Positions 30,756 through 40,923 of a stretch of DNA of 64,000 nt are shown one piece after another; within the stretch, counting starts at the first letter, position 1, and each line of letters opens with the position of its first letter. Both the position numbers and the translations under genes were made by a program. The notes beneath the pieces were generated by a model. That model was not told the origin of the DNA and did not search any database. It saw nothing but the letters and a program-made list of their open reading frames with translations. Origin of the DNA: Nakaseomyces glabratus (lineage: Eukaryota; Ascomycota; Saccharomycetes; Saccharomycetales; Saccharomycetaceae); NCBI RefSeq assembly GCF_010111755.1, contig NC_088963.1, positions 682,001-746,000 of the forward strand, given 5' to 3'.

Positions 30756-31499
30756 TAGACTATAGATTCCTTACTTAAGATGTAAATTCCACAATTTTAT
30801 ATGCACTAAGCCAACAACATAGTGCCATAAGGAATAATCATTAATGCATTATATATCAATTGGAGACAACAGAGACTTGGACATTTTGAGAAGCAAATTT
30901 GCGTCGAGCAGACGAACTTCCGAGCAGACTTTATTCATATGATTTACACTCCGCCTCCATTGTCTTTGCCATTCTGCACTGAAAACTTTGCAGCGTGGAG
31001 GGGGCATCTGGGAATCTCGAAGATTGCATATGGAACTGGGTAACTGCGCAGAAACCACCGTACCACTGTAAAGCAGAGCTCGAGAACTAGCATCGATTTT
31101 CAAAATTTTGAAGTAAAAAACCGCGGGATGATTGCGTAAGATCTAAGAAATCCTCGTACAAGTGGCGAGTGTGGTGGGGTCTTGTCAAATTCTCAAATGT
31201 GTTAAACGGTAAACCAGCACTAATGGCACTATGGGAGCTTACAAATGCTTAACCATACAATAATGGTGTATGGGGTACTTTGTAATTTGAGCCACAAGTA
31301 AAATAATGGTGACACCAATTACAAGAAAGATTTCTCTCCTGTGCCTTTGAAATGTAGTGAGGATTCAAAAATAGATAATACGTAAAGTAAAGCCTTCGCT
31401 CATCGAAATGATAATAAATAAATGCTAAGCTGATCGTTAATAGTCTAATAGGTATTAGGTAGGTAATATTTGATGTTCGAATATCAGAACAAGAGTGGT
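30756..31499 (-). promoter_or_regulatory. EFM6 upstream region with GC-rich block and direct repeats
   Basis: A 744-base spacer. Positions 30901-31080 are about 49% GC by hand count, an outlier among spacers here. CGAGCAGAC occurs twice in direct orientation (30905-30913, 30921-30929). A minus-strand frame over the block opens with TTG and is not convincing. A short RNA gene or a compact promoter are both possible. Confidence 0.4.
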
Positions 31500-34370
31500 T
31501 TATTCCGCTAATACATTCTCTATGTTGCAGAGTTCAACACCTCCCGCTAGTAAGCTCTCCTTTATCAAAAAATCAAAATGCTGTACTAAAGTTTCCATAT
31601 CTCTTTCTACATTGATAGATATCTCCTTGTATTTATTTGGATAGATAACTGCTTGTTTTCTCTCTGGTAGAATTTGGAACTGAGGTTCCACCACGAGTGT
31701 AGATTTCAGATACGGGGCAAATAAATTCTGCAAGTCATCTGTGGATGTGAATTCGCCTACATTAGTAACCAAAAAACCATTGAATCTGGCAGCAGATTCT
31801 AACTCAGGTGACATCTCAGGTGTGAAATTAATTAATCTAGTTGTCGTCATGGACTCAAAGTTGGCCTGCTTCTTCTCCTTTTCTAATTTCTTATAAGATT
31901 GGTATAAAGGAGCTGCCTCGGATATTGAAAGTATAGGTTTGGTACTACTACCATCCAAATTTTTCTTTACAAATACAGACCTATTAGGTTCCGGATCCTG
32001 TGATTCAGAATACAGGTTGTATGCCTTAGCAAGTTCTCTAATGAAATAACGCTGAGGGGGTCTCATTGGTTTGAAATGTAAACTAGTCCTGTTATTGTCA
32101 TCAATCAATTTGTTCAGGGTGTTCTCGATATCAGTACACCAATTCTCATGTCGAATATATGTAGTTATAACTGGTTCCGTAAACGGCAGATCTAAATCTG
32201 CAAAAGTAGAAGCTGTGGAAATAACCTGTTCCAATCTGGCCATTTCTTCGTTATGAGTATTTTGCGGTTTGTCCACTATACCGAATGCTTCTTTCAATTG
32301 CATGTGTCTTTGCAATACCGCACATTCTTCATCACATACAATTCTCGTTGAGTCCTGTGCTTCTTTATTCTTCGAATATACACCGCAAGTCACTTCTTTC
32401 TCTATCCGACCACAAGGACAGGTAATTTTGACCAATGCTGTGCATGGAATATCTGGGCATTCCTCAAACTTGTGACAAGGTTTAGGACATCTGTGGTTAC
32501 AATATAGCCTAGGCATATTGCAAGTCTGCTTACAAACAGTCTGGCATGCCCCTGGTTCGTGACATTTCTTTTGACATTTATGGTAGCAAGTTTGTAGGCG
32601 CTCACCACATACTTTACCACATGAAACGTCTTTCATAAAGCATACTGTCCTTACTCTTTGCTCTTTGCCACATTTGCATGGTTTAAAGACAGTCGCCGTA
32701 CAATCAGGACATGGAATGTCAGGAGGATGGCATTCATGCGGCATAGGCGAATGGCCACAATCTGTTTCTCCTCTAACAACTCTAATACATGGATATGGAC
32801 AATTTGGCAACTTAGTTCCACATCTAACAGGTGCCTCCACAATTGTTTTGCCGCAAGGACAAACAAGGTCATTTGAGTCACTTTCAAGGCAAGGAGGGCA
32901 TTTTCCTGCGTGGCACTTTCTATTACACTTGTGTATTCCACATGAAAGTGTTAGATTACAGTCTTTTAAACAGATGTGGATTGGTTCTATCGTTGATTCA
33001 TCGGCTAAATCTCTAACATTGATCTTCATAGTTTTACGTCTCCTTTCAGCTAAAGGTCTCCCTGCACAACACCTCTCAGTACATCTGTGTCTTCTACAAG
33101 ACATTAGAGATTCACATTTGAGATTACATCTCGCATGATCATTGAAACCACACGGAATTGTGAATTGTTTTTGTTCACAAGCGCATCTTACTTTCTCAAT
33201 CTGAGTGCAAGGGTCCATACAATCTCCCAAATGGCATGCGAACGGGCATTTGTGTTTTCCGCATTTTAGCATTTTACCACATACTTGACCACAAGTAGGT
33301 ATAGCATCTGTACATTTTGACCTAGGTTTTGAAAGATCAGTTAATTCATTCTTACCGCATGGGCATGTCTTCAGCTTTTTGGGCGAGAACTCACAGATCA
33401 ATCTTCCAGAAATGGATGGTGGAGCTTTACATTTCTCATAAAATGAGTGCTCGCCACATTCATATGGAACTTTTCTTATCTTATCGCACATAAACACTCC
33501 TATCCATCGTTGACCTTTGTCATCTTTGGAGTATGCAGCATTGGCAGGAAATCTGACGTCCTTGCACTTTATTTTGTCTTTACTTGTTTGACCACAATAG
33601 CATCTTATCTTCATATTAGTGTTTTTTGATATAATAGTTTCGGGACAACTGCCGCACAAACCTGTGTGGCATTTTCTGTTACATTTATGGATTCCACAAG
33701 GCAGTAATTTGTCACAAACAGTTTCACAATTAAACCCTTTTGAGTATAATCTTCTCTGAAAACATACAATGTCTTTAGTTACTTTCCCACATGAACATTT
33801 TATACTCATCATCCGAGTACATTCCTGATGAGGGCCTAGATGACATATCTGAGAACAACCGTGGCTACAAATTTTGGCGTTACATGTTTGGCCACATGAA
33901 TTTGGATTTAACGGATTTGGTTCTGGATTAACTTGTTCTCCACACCAGCATGTAGGTCTATTCTTCTTAGGAATTGCTTTCTTTGTATAGAAACAGTTAG
34001 GACATGCCCATAACTTATCTGTTCTCTTGGATGTAGATTTTTCAGCCCATTCTCTTATGCATTCATAATCATACACACGATAACACTTTTCACACGCATA
34101 AAGCTTACAAGTGTAATCCAATTCAACAGTACAGATCAAACAACTATAGCTGTCACCTTTTACAATTTCTTGTACTGCCTTTTCATAATATGCCATATCT
34201 TTCTCGTCACCTTCATCAAGATCGCTTAACTCTTCAGATAGTTCTGCTCCCATGTTTGTTTCAATTTCACTTTCATCTTCTGACAATCCGATAACTAAGG
34301 AACTATTATCAGGATGATCATCATAATGTCTATATTCATCCTGAGTTACCTCTGTTCGACCATCTTGCAT
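31500..34370 (-). CDS. FAP1: NFX1-type zinc finger protein Fap1
   Basis: Homologue of human NFX1; S. cerevisiae Fap1 binds the FKBP12 protein Fpr1 and confers rapamycin resistance. The 956-residue protein has an acidic N-terminus, a RING-type finger (about 65-115, CLICTVELDYTCKLYACEKC and after), then many NFX1 Cys/His repeats (HKCNRKCHTG, HKCPFACHLG, HKCNRKCHAG, YHKCQKKCHEPG). An R3H-like region lies near 745-800 (FKPMRPPQRYFIRELAKAYN). Position between EFM6 and RCM1 matches S. cerevisiae. A PAC element and RRPE lie in its promoter, which is unexpected for this gene. Confidence 0.94.
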   Translation of the reverse strand: MQDGRTEVTQDEYRHYDDHPDNSSLVIGLSEDESEIETNMGAELSEELSDLDEGDEKDMAYYEKAVQEIVKGDSYSCLICTVELDYTCKLYACEKCYRVYDYECIREWAEKSTSKRTDKLWACPNCFYTKKAIPKKNRPTCWCGEQVNPEPNPLNPNSCGQTCNAKICSHGCSQICHLGPHQECTRMMSIKCSCGKVTKDIVCFQRRLYSKGFNCETVCDKLLPCGIHKCNRKCHTGLCGSCPETIISKNTNMKIRCYCGQTSKDKIKCKDVRFPANAAYSKDDKGQRWIGVFMCDKIRKVPYECGEHSFYEKCKAPPSISGRLICEFSPKKLKTCPCGKNELTDLSKPRSKCTDAIPTCGQVCGKMLKCGKHKCPFACHLGDCMDPCTQIEKVRCACEQKQFTIPCGFNDHARCNLKCESLMSCRRHRCTERCCAGRPLAERRRKTMKINVRDLADESTIEPIHICLKDCNLTLSCGIHKCNRKCHAGKCPPCLESDSNDLVCPCGKTIVEAPVRCGTKLPNCPYPCIRVVRGETDCGHSPMPHECHPPDIPCPDCTATVFKPCKCGKEQRVRTVCFMKDVSCGKVCGERLQTCYHKCQKKCHEPGACQTVCKQTCNMPRLYCNHRCPKPCHKFEECPDIPCTALVKITCPCGRIEKEVTCGVYSKNKEAQDSTRIVCDEECAVLQRHMQLKEAFGIVDKPQNTHNEEMARLEQVISTASTFADLDLPFTEPVITTYIRHENWCTDIENTLNKLIDDNNRTSLHFKPMRPPQRYFIRELAKAYNLYSESQDPEPNRSVFVKKNLDGSSTKPILSISEAAPLYQSYKKLEKEKKQANFESMTTTRLINFTPEMSPELESAARFNGFLVTNVGEFTSTDDLQNLFAPYLKSTLVVEPQFQILPERKQAVIYPNKYKEISINVERDMETLVQHFDFLIKESLLAGGVELCNIENVLAE

Positions 34371-34675
34371 CTTCTTTTCAGTATATATTGCAACTTAACA
34401 ATTAGAATGTAAAAACAATATACGGTCTTCAATATTTCGATTATATTACTGATGAGCTTGGTACTTTGACATAAAACACTCCAACCAATACTCTAAAATA
34501 TTTGTATATACTTTTTTTTTCATCAGCCAGCTCATCGCCACTTTTTTGAAAAATTCTGATTTAGCGATGACGTTTTGATTCGAATATACTTTTGAATGCG
34601 AGTTATATATATATAAGAGAGAGAGCTTACTATCTAGTATAATGGATTTGAAAAATATTACAGAGTACTGACTAC
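34371..34675 (-). promoter_or_regulatory. FAP1 upstream region with PAC and RRPE
   Basis: AGCTCATCGC at 34529-34538 (reverse PAC), RRPE-like TTTTTTGAAAAATTCT at about 34542-34557, and GCGATGA at 34564-34570. It lies between the RCM1 stop and the FAP1 start, so FAP1 is the only promoter expected. Confidence 0.7.
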
Positions 34676-36154
34676 TCAGTCCCTAACAAAACATACAGCA
34701 AAAAAACCGATTCCACCGTCCTCTTTTGGTAAAGCCCTAACACAACCATCTGCCAATTCCTGACATTCTTGTTCTGTTTTGTCAGTGAATACCTCTTGGA
34801 ATTCTTCTTTAAACCCTCTTCTGTACCACGTTGGTAATACTAATTCCTTTTTCGCTACTCTCCAGCCCCAAGATTGCACTTTCTTATCCAGAAGCAAATC
34901 AATAACAACTCTTTCGTTTTCCTCTGCATGGATAGAACAGGTGCTGTATACAATTTTCTTGGCATTTGGGAAACTCATAGCATGTCTGACAATTTGAAAT
35001 TGGAATGAAGCTAATTTACTTAGTCTTTCCTTCAATTGTTCGTTTTTAGAGTCAGTAGTCTCCTCGGCATCGTTCTCGTCAGGTACTTCATCGTTGGACT
35101 TCTTGCCGTGATTATTAAGTATGTCCACAGATTTTCTACCAAATATACCACTTCCAGAACAACTAGGATCCAATATGAACCCAGTGACATCAGAATATTT
35201 AGAAGGAGTCGCAATTTGAGTGAAGTCTCCAACATTCACATCAATATTCTTGTGACAACCAGCAGTTTTAATCATTTTTTGTAGAATTTGGGCCCTTTCC
35301 GGATCCTTCTCAAACGCATAAATCTGTACATTATCATTCCTTGGGTTCTCAGGATCGCCGAATATGTGTGCGGCAACATGAGTAGTCTTGTTACCTGGAG
35401 CAGAACAAGCATCGATAACAACGTCATCAGCAGAAGGATTTAATATATGTGCTGGGAAGCAGGATGCTCTATCTTGAATAATAATTTTACCCTGTTTGTA
35501 TAGTTCATGAGACGTAATTTTATCACTGATATGTATACCATATAAATTTGGGATAAATTCGTCGTAGTATATAGACCCTGGTATAATATCCTTCCAAGTG
35601 TTTACTCTGGTAGGAAATTTTTTCTTCAGTTCGTTGAGAACCTGATCAGTATCATGGTTGCTTATTCTTAGTGGATTTATTCTAATCCAACGAACTGGGG
35701 TCATATCATCTGCGGCATCATCTTTGTCAACTACTTGACTTAGATCTGTGATCTTTAATTTAATTTTTAGTTTCACAAATTCTGCATTAAGTGCATTTTT
35801 GTACTTCAGCACATAATTCTTAATCGGGTGTTTACCCATCTGAATTCTTTTAGCTTTAGACAGCAAAAGATCATGGCATAGTAGGAGTAAAGTTAGTTTC
35901 GAGAATGCAGGCTTACCTTTCTTCCTAGGAATAGCATCCAAGAGACCAGACTTTTTCATTATCTTATCCAAATAAGGCTTGTACTTCCAACATGATGATA
36001 CAATCGCATATATGTGTTTTGGGTTGGTCTTTATCCTGTACTGCTTACAGCATCGCAGCACAATCGTTTGTAAAGAACCTGACACTCTACCTGTCTTTTC
36101 TATCTGGCCTTCCAAGTACTCAAGAACCCAGGTGCTATCCCTATAAAATTCCAT
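34676..36154 (-). CDS. RCM1: 25S rRNA cytosine-C5 methyltransferase Rcm1
   Basis: NSUN5-type enzyme that makes m5C in 25S rRNA (C2278 in S. cerevisiae). The 492-residue protein has a Rossmann domain with the SAM motif [14 protein letters not shown] (about 246-259), the two catalytic-cycle cysteines in PSCSGSG (Cys332) and [12 protein letters not shown] (Cys406), and an acidic insert at about 355-375. Length agrees with S. cerevisiae Rcm1 (490). PAC and RRPE motifs upstream fit a ribosome biogenesis gene. Confidence 0.95.
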   Translation of the reverse strand: MEFYRDSTWVLEYLEGQIEKTGRVSGSLQTIVLRCCKQYRIKTNPKHIYAIVSSCWKYKPYLDKIMKKSGLLDAIPRKKGKPAFSKLTLLLLCHDLLLSKAKRIQMGKHPIKNYVLKYKNALNAEFVKLKIKLKITDLSQVVDKDDAADDMTPVRWIRINPLRISNHDTDQVLNELKKKFPTRVNTWKDIIPGSIYYDEFIPNLYGIHISDKITSHELYKQGKIIIQDRASCFPAHILNPSADDVVIDACSAPGNKTTHVAAHIFGDPENPRNDNVQIYAFEKDPERAQILQKMIKTAGCHKNIDVNVGDFTQIATPSKYSDVTGFILDPSCSGSGIFGRKSVDILNNHGKKSNDEVPDENDAEETTDSKNEQLKERLSKLASFQFQIVRHAMSFPNAKKIVYSTCSIHAEENERVVIDLLLDKKVQSWGWRVAKKELVLPTWYRRGFKEEFQEVFTDKTEQECQELADGCVRALPKEDGGIGFFAVCFVRD

Positions 36155-37341
36155 GCTTGCTATTCTTGGCTCTGATTAAGATTATGGTCTACACATAAAA
36201 AAACGTATGATTATCTTCAATTTTTACTACTGGTGCAAGTCTAGCTCATCGCAAATTTTAATATTTTCTTCAATTCATGAGCTCTCAAAAATTTTCTGAA
36301 GTTCCTAAGAAGAAGCCGCAGCAGCAAATCATGTTACTACGTTATAGATATAAATATAAAAATAAGCTCAAGTCAAAGCAAGCATATTCTAGCACTCATG
36401 TTTCTGCGATATAAAACAGGCTGATATCGATGGTTGTTCACGGTTAGCATGCTTGTAGTAGGCGTATGAGTTCTTTCTCTTCATTGACCACAATCGGATT
36501 TCCACATGTTTCAACATAAATTCAGGCTTTAATCCTACAGTTCCATGAACCATTGACATCAAGTCAAAGTAAAAAATATAGATCAGTTAATCAATTGGGC
36601 CTGGGTCCAACAATTGCCTCTTATCTAAAGTGCTAACTGTCACTCATACATAGCCTGAAAATGACGTAATTGACGTAATCAACAATGCGCTTACAAAGAA
36701 AACTCCGTAGTGAAAGTAATGTAATCGCCATTTCTTTTTCATACTAGCAGTGAGCTGATATAGTCCAGCAATAGCAATAATTGTTTAGTATTAGCAGTCA
36801 GTTGAATTACGAACAGAATTACGAGCAGCTATGATGGTTTTGAATTGAGTAGAAGGTTGTCTGGGAGTCTTTTAGATTGTTGATTTTCCTTTGGTGTCTC
36901 AATCGCTGCAGCGGCGCATCTTGTTTGTGATGACAATTAAACGTCATAAATTTTGCCTTGCAAGGAGGGATTCAATTATAAAGAATGTAGATGTCAAAGG
37001 GGGGTTCAATGGAATATATCAGAATGTGATATTTTAGTTGTGTAGGTGTTATTGTAAATAAGTAAATATGTGGGATGAGTAACCCCCGCGTTGTCGTTGA
37101 TTGAAAGGAGCTATTCTCAAGAGAATCCGATAGAACGCATTACACCCAACAGAAATGTTCGTAATCTAGATGATTCTATGGATCATCGATCAATTAGTAT
37201 GATTAATATATATACATGTAGTGGTTTCCTATAAATTATTGTCTGTGAGTAATTTTTGAATTGTGTTGTTCCTAATATTGCATTAGTAAACGAGTGTCTA
37301 TCTACATAAAACGCCTGGGACCCATAGTGTGTTTAAACAAT
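36155..37341 (+). promoter_or_regulatory. RCM1/SOL intergenic: PAC, RRPE and three TGACGT sites
   Basis: Near RCM1: AGCTCATCGC (36243-36252, reverse PAC) and AAAAATTTTCTG (36287-36298, RRPE). Further along: TGACGTAA at 36662-36669 and 36671-36678 in tandem, and ACGTCA at 36941-36946, all CRE/ATF-type. AGGGG (36998-37002) is a stress-element core. This is a 1.2-kb spacer with no convincing gene. One GTGATGA (36927-36933) lacks a following CTGA, so no C/D snoRNA is called. Confidence 0.55.
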
Positions 37342-38136
37342 ATGACTACTGCAGCTCCAAAATTGATTCAGTTTGATGATGAAAGAGAAGTTGCTTGTGC
37401 TACCACCGAGCAAATCATAAAAAGTCAAAATTCTAAACTTCGTCAACCAGTGAAGAAAAGAACAAGAAGAGAGAATAGGTTTAGGCTGGCAATATCGGGT
37501 GGACAATTGATGCAGACGCTTTTAAAGGCACTGCTATATAGGAAAGAAGAAATTGAATGGGAAAAATGGGATATTTTCTTTGTCGATGAGAGATTGGTCC
37601 CATTCAACTCCAATGAAAGTAATTATGGTCAACTAAAAAGAGGATTACTTGATCCACTAAAATCAATAAATTATCCACAACCGAATGTATACCATATTGA
37701 AGAGACAGAAATAGATGATGCTAACGTAGTAGCACAAACGTATGAAAAACAATTGATTAATATTTTTGCTTCTAGAGATTCTGTAAGGCTACCTACCTTT
37801 GACATGATATTACTGGGTTGTGCCCCTGATGGTCATATCGCATCTTTGTTTCCCCAATGTCATCACAATTTAAGAGAGGAAATGGCATGGGTTATTCCAA
37901 TTACAGATGCACCTTTGGAACCAACAAAGAGAATATCCATGTCCGTACCAGTAATTTCAAACTCGAATCAGATAATATTTATGGTTACTGGTAGTAATAA
38001 TGCGGAACTAATGAAAATGATAATTGAGAAACCTTCTTGCGAATTGCCAAGTGCATTAATTAGTACATGTGCACCTGGTAGGGTATCTTGGTATGTTGAG
38101 AATGAAGCTTTGAAGGAAGTAATGCTACTTGATTGA
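37342..38136 (+). CDS. SOL2: 6-phosphogluconolactonase-like protein (SOL1/SOL2 type)
   Basis: Member of the 6-phosphogluconolactonase family. In S. cerevisiae Sol1 and Sol2 are linked to tRNA export, while Sol3 and Sol4 are the lactonases. The 264-residue protein has RFRLAISGGQLMQTL, then WDIFFVDERLVPFNSNESNYG, and the FDMILLGCAPDGHIASLFP core. The family's usual GMGPDGHTASLFP reads GCAPDGHIASLFP, as in Sol1/Sol2. I use the ATG at 37342 (MTTAAPKL, like Sol1 MTTTVPKI) because the frame upstream opens with GTG. ERS1, EGO2, FUB1 and PAT1 follow as on S. cerevisiae chromosome III, favouring the SOL2 locus. Confidence 0.9.
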   Translation: MTTAAPKLIQFDDEREVACATTEQIIKSQNSKLRQPVKKRTRRENRFRLAISGGQLMQTLLKALLYRKEEIEWEKWDIFFVDERLVPFNSNESNYGQLKRGLLDPLKSINYPQPNVYHIEETEIDDANVVAQTYEKQLINIFASRDSVRLPTFDMILLGCAPDGHIASLFPQCHHNLREEMAWVIPITDAPLEPTKRISMSVPVISNSNQIIFMVTGSNNAELMKMIIEKPSCELPSALISTCAPGRVSWYVENEALKEVMLLD

Positions 38137-38419
38137 TTTTTCAGAGTTTCATTTATGAATCGTATTTAAACTGTTCCAGTTGCTAAAATATTCAGTTGGG
38201 CCAATGATATCTTCATATTTCAGTTGTAAAGCGTCTTAGGGACTAAGAGAGAAGCTATTTATCGAAACATGGGGCCCCATAAGTTAGCTAAAAATCTCTA
38301 TTTCCTCTTGGCTAATAGGCATTTTTACTTCAAAAATTTATAGACTTTCTAGCTGTATTGTTGCCTGCACTTCTAGTTCAATATTAATTGTTATTGTTTT
38401 TTCCTCAAGATGGGGTTAG

Positions 38420-39169
38420 TTATACTTTCTTTTCATATAGTAACCATTGTGATATAAATATAGTATTAAATATCAATGTTACCATTGCAAGACCTATTTT
38501 ACCAAAATTCGATATAAGAATTGATAGGTTTATTTCAGATTCCTTTAGAATTTGAAAAATCAATTGTACAATTGAAGCTATCCCACCAGTCATATCTAAA
38601 AAAACACCAGAAATTGCAAAGCCTTGCATTGACTTTCTTTCAAAGTTATGTAGTACTTGAGGGATATATTTTATAAGAGACATGCTGATTTTCAATAAGA
38701 ATAGGTTATTGCAATAAGCCAATGTCCTTTCATTATCCCAACCCGATTGCATATTATGGTAGGTAAATTGTAACGTTAAAACTCCGAACAAGAATATAGA
38801 TAGTAGTAGCACTTTTTTGTAGACCGGTTTCATTCTAAATTGATGAGTATCGGGGAAACGCCAAACACTTCTGCTCATGAATAGTTGTGAAGCGATCAGC
38901 ACAGTTAAAATAAACCCGTGAAGGCAGTAGCAATAGTCAAACCCTGTCAATTTTGGCCGTTCAATGTTCGATTGTAAATGGGGTATCCATTTGTACATTT
39001 GTAAAGTTAAGGAACAAACGAGGTAGAAATAACCTGTAAGATTTAGAAGTACAAAATCTGGAGAAATTGCTCTGGCAGATTTCCGCTTCCAATTGATGTA
39101 TAATGGTGGGTACATAGAAATGGACCACGCTGTGACGTATATCACCCCCAAAATATCTTCGAACTCCAT
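38420..39169 (-). CDS. ERS1: Cystinosin homologue Ers1
   Basis: PQ-loop membrane protein of the lysosomal/vacuolar cystine transporter family; S. cerevisiae Ers1 acts at vacuoles and endosomes. The 249-residue protein has seven predicted hydrophobic segments. The first PQ-loop-like region is SISMYPPLYINWKRKSARAI and the second KYIPQVLHNFERKSMQGFAI, where the classic PQ dipeptide is kept. Convergent with the SOL gene and divergent from EGO2, as in S. cerevisiae. Confidence 0.93.
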   Translation of the reverse strand: MEFEDILGVIYVTAWSISMYPPLYINWKRKSARAISPDFVLLNLTGYFYLVCSLTLQMYKWIPHLQSNIERPKLTGFDYCYCLHGFILTVLIASQLFMSRSVWRFPDTHQFRMKPVYKKVLLLSIFLFGVLTLQFTYHNMQSGWDNERTLAYCNNLFLLKISMSLIKYIPQVLHNFERKSMQGFAISGVFLDMTGGIASIVQLIFQILKESEINLSILISNFGKIGLAMVTLIFNTIFISQWLLYEKKV

Positions 39170-39591
39170 ACAGTGCTGTTTTCTGGTTATGATATATTAT
39201 ATTTTGCTATCTTTAGTTGTTCTTTAATTCCTATCAACGCTCAAACTAATACGTCAACAAGCTACCATTATTTTAGAGTTGTACCTTGTTTTTTAGTAAG
39301 TAAGTTATGTTATGGTAATTCCTGATAATACCTGGACCCAACTTTTAAGTTATTCAAGCACTGCAAGATCACATTCCTTTATCATTCATTGAAGCCAGTG
39401 TCCATCATTCCTGTATTATTGAGCAACCGGACTTTGGCTGACAAAACATTAATTTGTGCAAAAAGATATCAAAGTTTAAAGAAAATAAGAGCATCTAATG
39501 GCTTCCTGAGTTATAGCTATTGTAAAAGAGTGGGACTCTATCTGATATATAACCAATTGATACAGAATCAATAGTTCGACTAAATATTAAT
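39170..39591. promoter_or_regulatory. Divergent ERS1/EGO2 promoter
   Basis: A 61-codon plus-strand frame (39389-39574) ends 17 bases before EGO2. It may be an upstream ORF or chance; nothing in it is recognisable. No strong regulatory motif seen. Confidence 0.4.
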
Positions 39592-39828
39592 ATGCTAAGC
39601 TCAAAGTTACAAGAACTACTGCCGGGCTCAGTAGGAGTTATGACCTTTGATTCCAATAACAATCTGGTATTGGCCGATGGTGTTGCTAAGGATAAAGTGA
39701 ACGATATACCGGAACTATCAGAGGTACAGTGCAATGCAGAAGGAGTTGCTGTACTCGAAAATGGTGATTATATAGTTCATGTGTGCAAAAAGGATGGAAA
39801 TACACTTGTTGTGTACACAGGCAAATAA
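39592..39828 (+). CDS. EGO2: EGO complex subunit Ego2
   Basis: Small roadblock-fold subunit of the vacuolar EGO complex (with Ego1, Ego3, Gtr1 and Gtr2), which activates TORC1 in response to amino acids. The 78-residue protein is close to the 75 residues of S. cerevisiae Ego2. It reads LPGSVGVMTFDSNNNLVLAD and ENGDYIVHVCKKDGNTLVVY, a beta-strand pattern typical of the family. Identified largely by its place between ERS1 and FUB1. Confidence 0.87.
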   Translation: MLSSKLQELLPGSVGVMTFDSNNNLVLADGVAKDKVNDIPELSEVQCNAEGVAVLENGDYIVHVCKKDGNTLVVYTGK

Positions 39829-40065
39829 TCACTTGCACAAAGACAAAACTCTGTGTGACTATTCGAGAAGAACTGACAGTATTAAGAGCACGAACTCAAG
39901 GAAATTACTAAACAGATTGTGGCCATGTAGCCTTTTATTCGTACATTTTAAGTACAATGCAATTCCGGCAATTGCGATTTAATGAAGTTTTATGTAACGC
40001 TAATGAATTTATATAATAATATAAACACAAACACAAATGAATTACTATCCAACGATTTACTGAAA

Positions 40066-40923
40066 TTAAATAAATCCGTTAGAGCCAAAACCGCCAGAGC
40101 CAAAACCACCAGGGCCACTGCTGGGGCCACCAGGGAAACCAGATGGCGGTCTACCATATGGATCATCAAATTTAGCACCAGGTATCCAACCGGGAGGCAT
40201 ATCTCTTGGGTTTCTGACATGATTCCTGTCACCAAAAGGATCAAATACCATACCACCTTGATTATTGGGCAAATGTGGCATAACATTTGGATTATTTAGA
40301 TTGGGGTACTTCTGACCTGTCGGATATAAATCGCGATCGCCATAACCACCTGGAGGTTCCAAGCAGTTAGGATCAGTTCTCCTGCTGTTAATTTCATATT
40401 CATCTTCAAACTTGGGTATATCATCTCGATTGCTCGTCCTTTCTACTCTTTGTGGGTATCTTTCCAGAGGATTATTGTGCATATCATGTGGATGTGCTCT
40501 TTCATTTTGATCCTGAGCAGAGTCTTCTCTTAATTTGTTAACATAATTCTTCAAGTTTAACTTTACGCCAATACCCTCCAGAACTTCATTGATCTTAGAG
40601 GAGTATCTATCCTTATACTCCTCAAAGTCAAGGGGTAATTTTATTGCATCAACAACCTGCATATCATCTGCATACTGAAACAATGATTGTGATAGAATTT
40701 CATCTCCAGAATATATACTAATCATACATTGCTTGTCCTTGATAGTCTCAAAAGCAGCCAGCTTCAATATTTGCTGTTCTTCGCACTTCTTGCAGACAAT
40801 CTCTACTTTCACAACCTCATTACTGAACCAGTTATCAAAAGATACAGAAGCAGTGGCGTATTCTGTAAAATATTCCTGAACTAGCTTGACAGCTAACTCT
40901 AGTTTGGTATTTACCAACATCAT
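40066..40923 (-). CDS. FUB1: PI31-like proteasome-binding protein Fub1
   Basis: Homologue of the proteasome inhibitor PI31; binds the 20S core particle. The 285-residue protein has an N-terminal FP (Fbxo7/PI31) domain (about 1-130) and a C-terminal Pro/Gly-rich disordered tail with GGMVFDPFGDRN, the family's conserved DPFG region, and glycine-rich FGSGGFGSNGFI at the end. It is longer than S. cerevisiae Fub1 (250). Its promoter carries a PAC element. Confidence 0.92.
   Translation of the reverse strand: MMLVNTKLELAVKLVQEYFTEYATASVSFDNWFSNEVVKVEIVCKKCEEQQILKLAAFETIKDKQCMISIYSGDEILSQSLFQYADDMQVVDAIKLPLDFEEYKDRYSSKINEVLEGIGVKLNLKNYVNKLREDSAQDQNERAHPHDMHNNPLERYPQRVERTSNRDDIPKFEDEYEINSRRTDPNCLEPPGGYGDRDLYPTGQKYPNLNNPNVMPHLPNNQGGMVFDPFGDRNHVRNPRDMPPGWIPGAKFDDPYGRPPSGFPGGPSSGPGGFGSGGFGSNGFI

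Noticed and set aside
30849..31103. 84-codon minus-strand frame between EFM6 and FAP1
   Set aside because: It opens with TTG; the first ATG leaves about 50 unremarkable codons.
36927..36933. GTGATGA as a C box of a C/D snoRNA in the RCM1/SOL spacer
   Set aside because: No CTGA follows within a plausible distance and no rRNA complement was seen.
39389..39574. 61-codon frame before EGO2 as a missed gene or first exon
   Set aside because: No splice donor links it to EGO2, and EGO2 already has family length; kept only as a possible upstream ORF.
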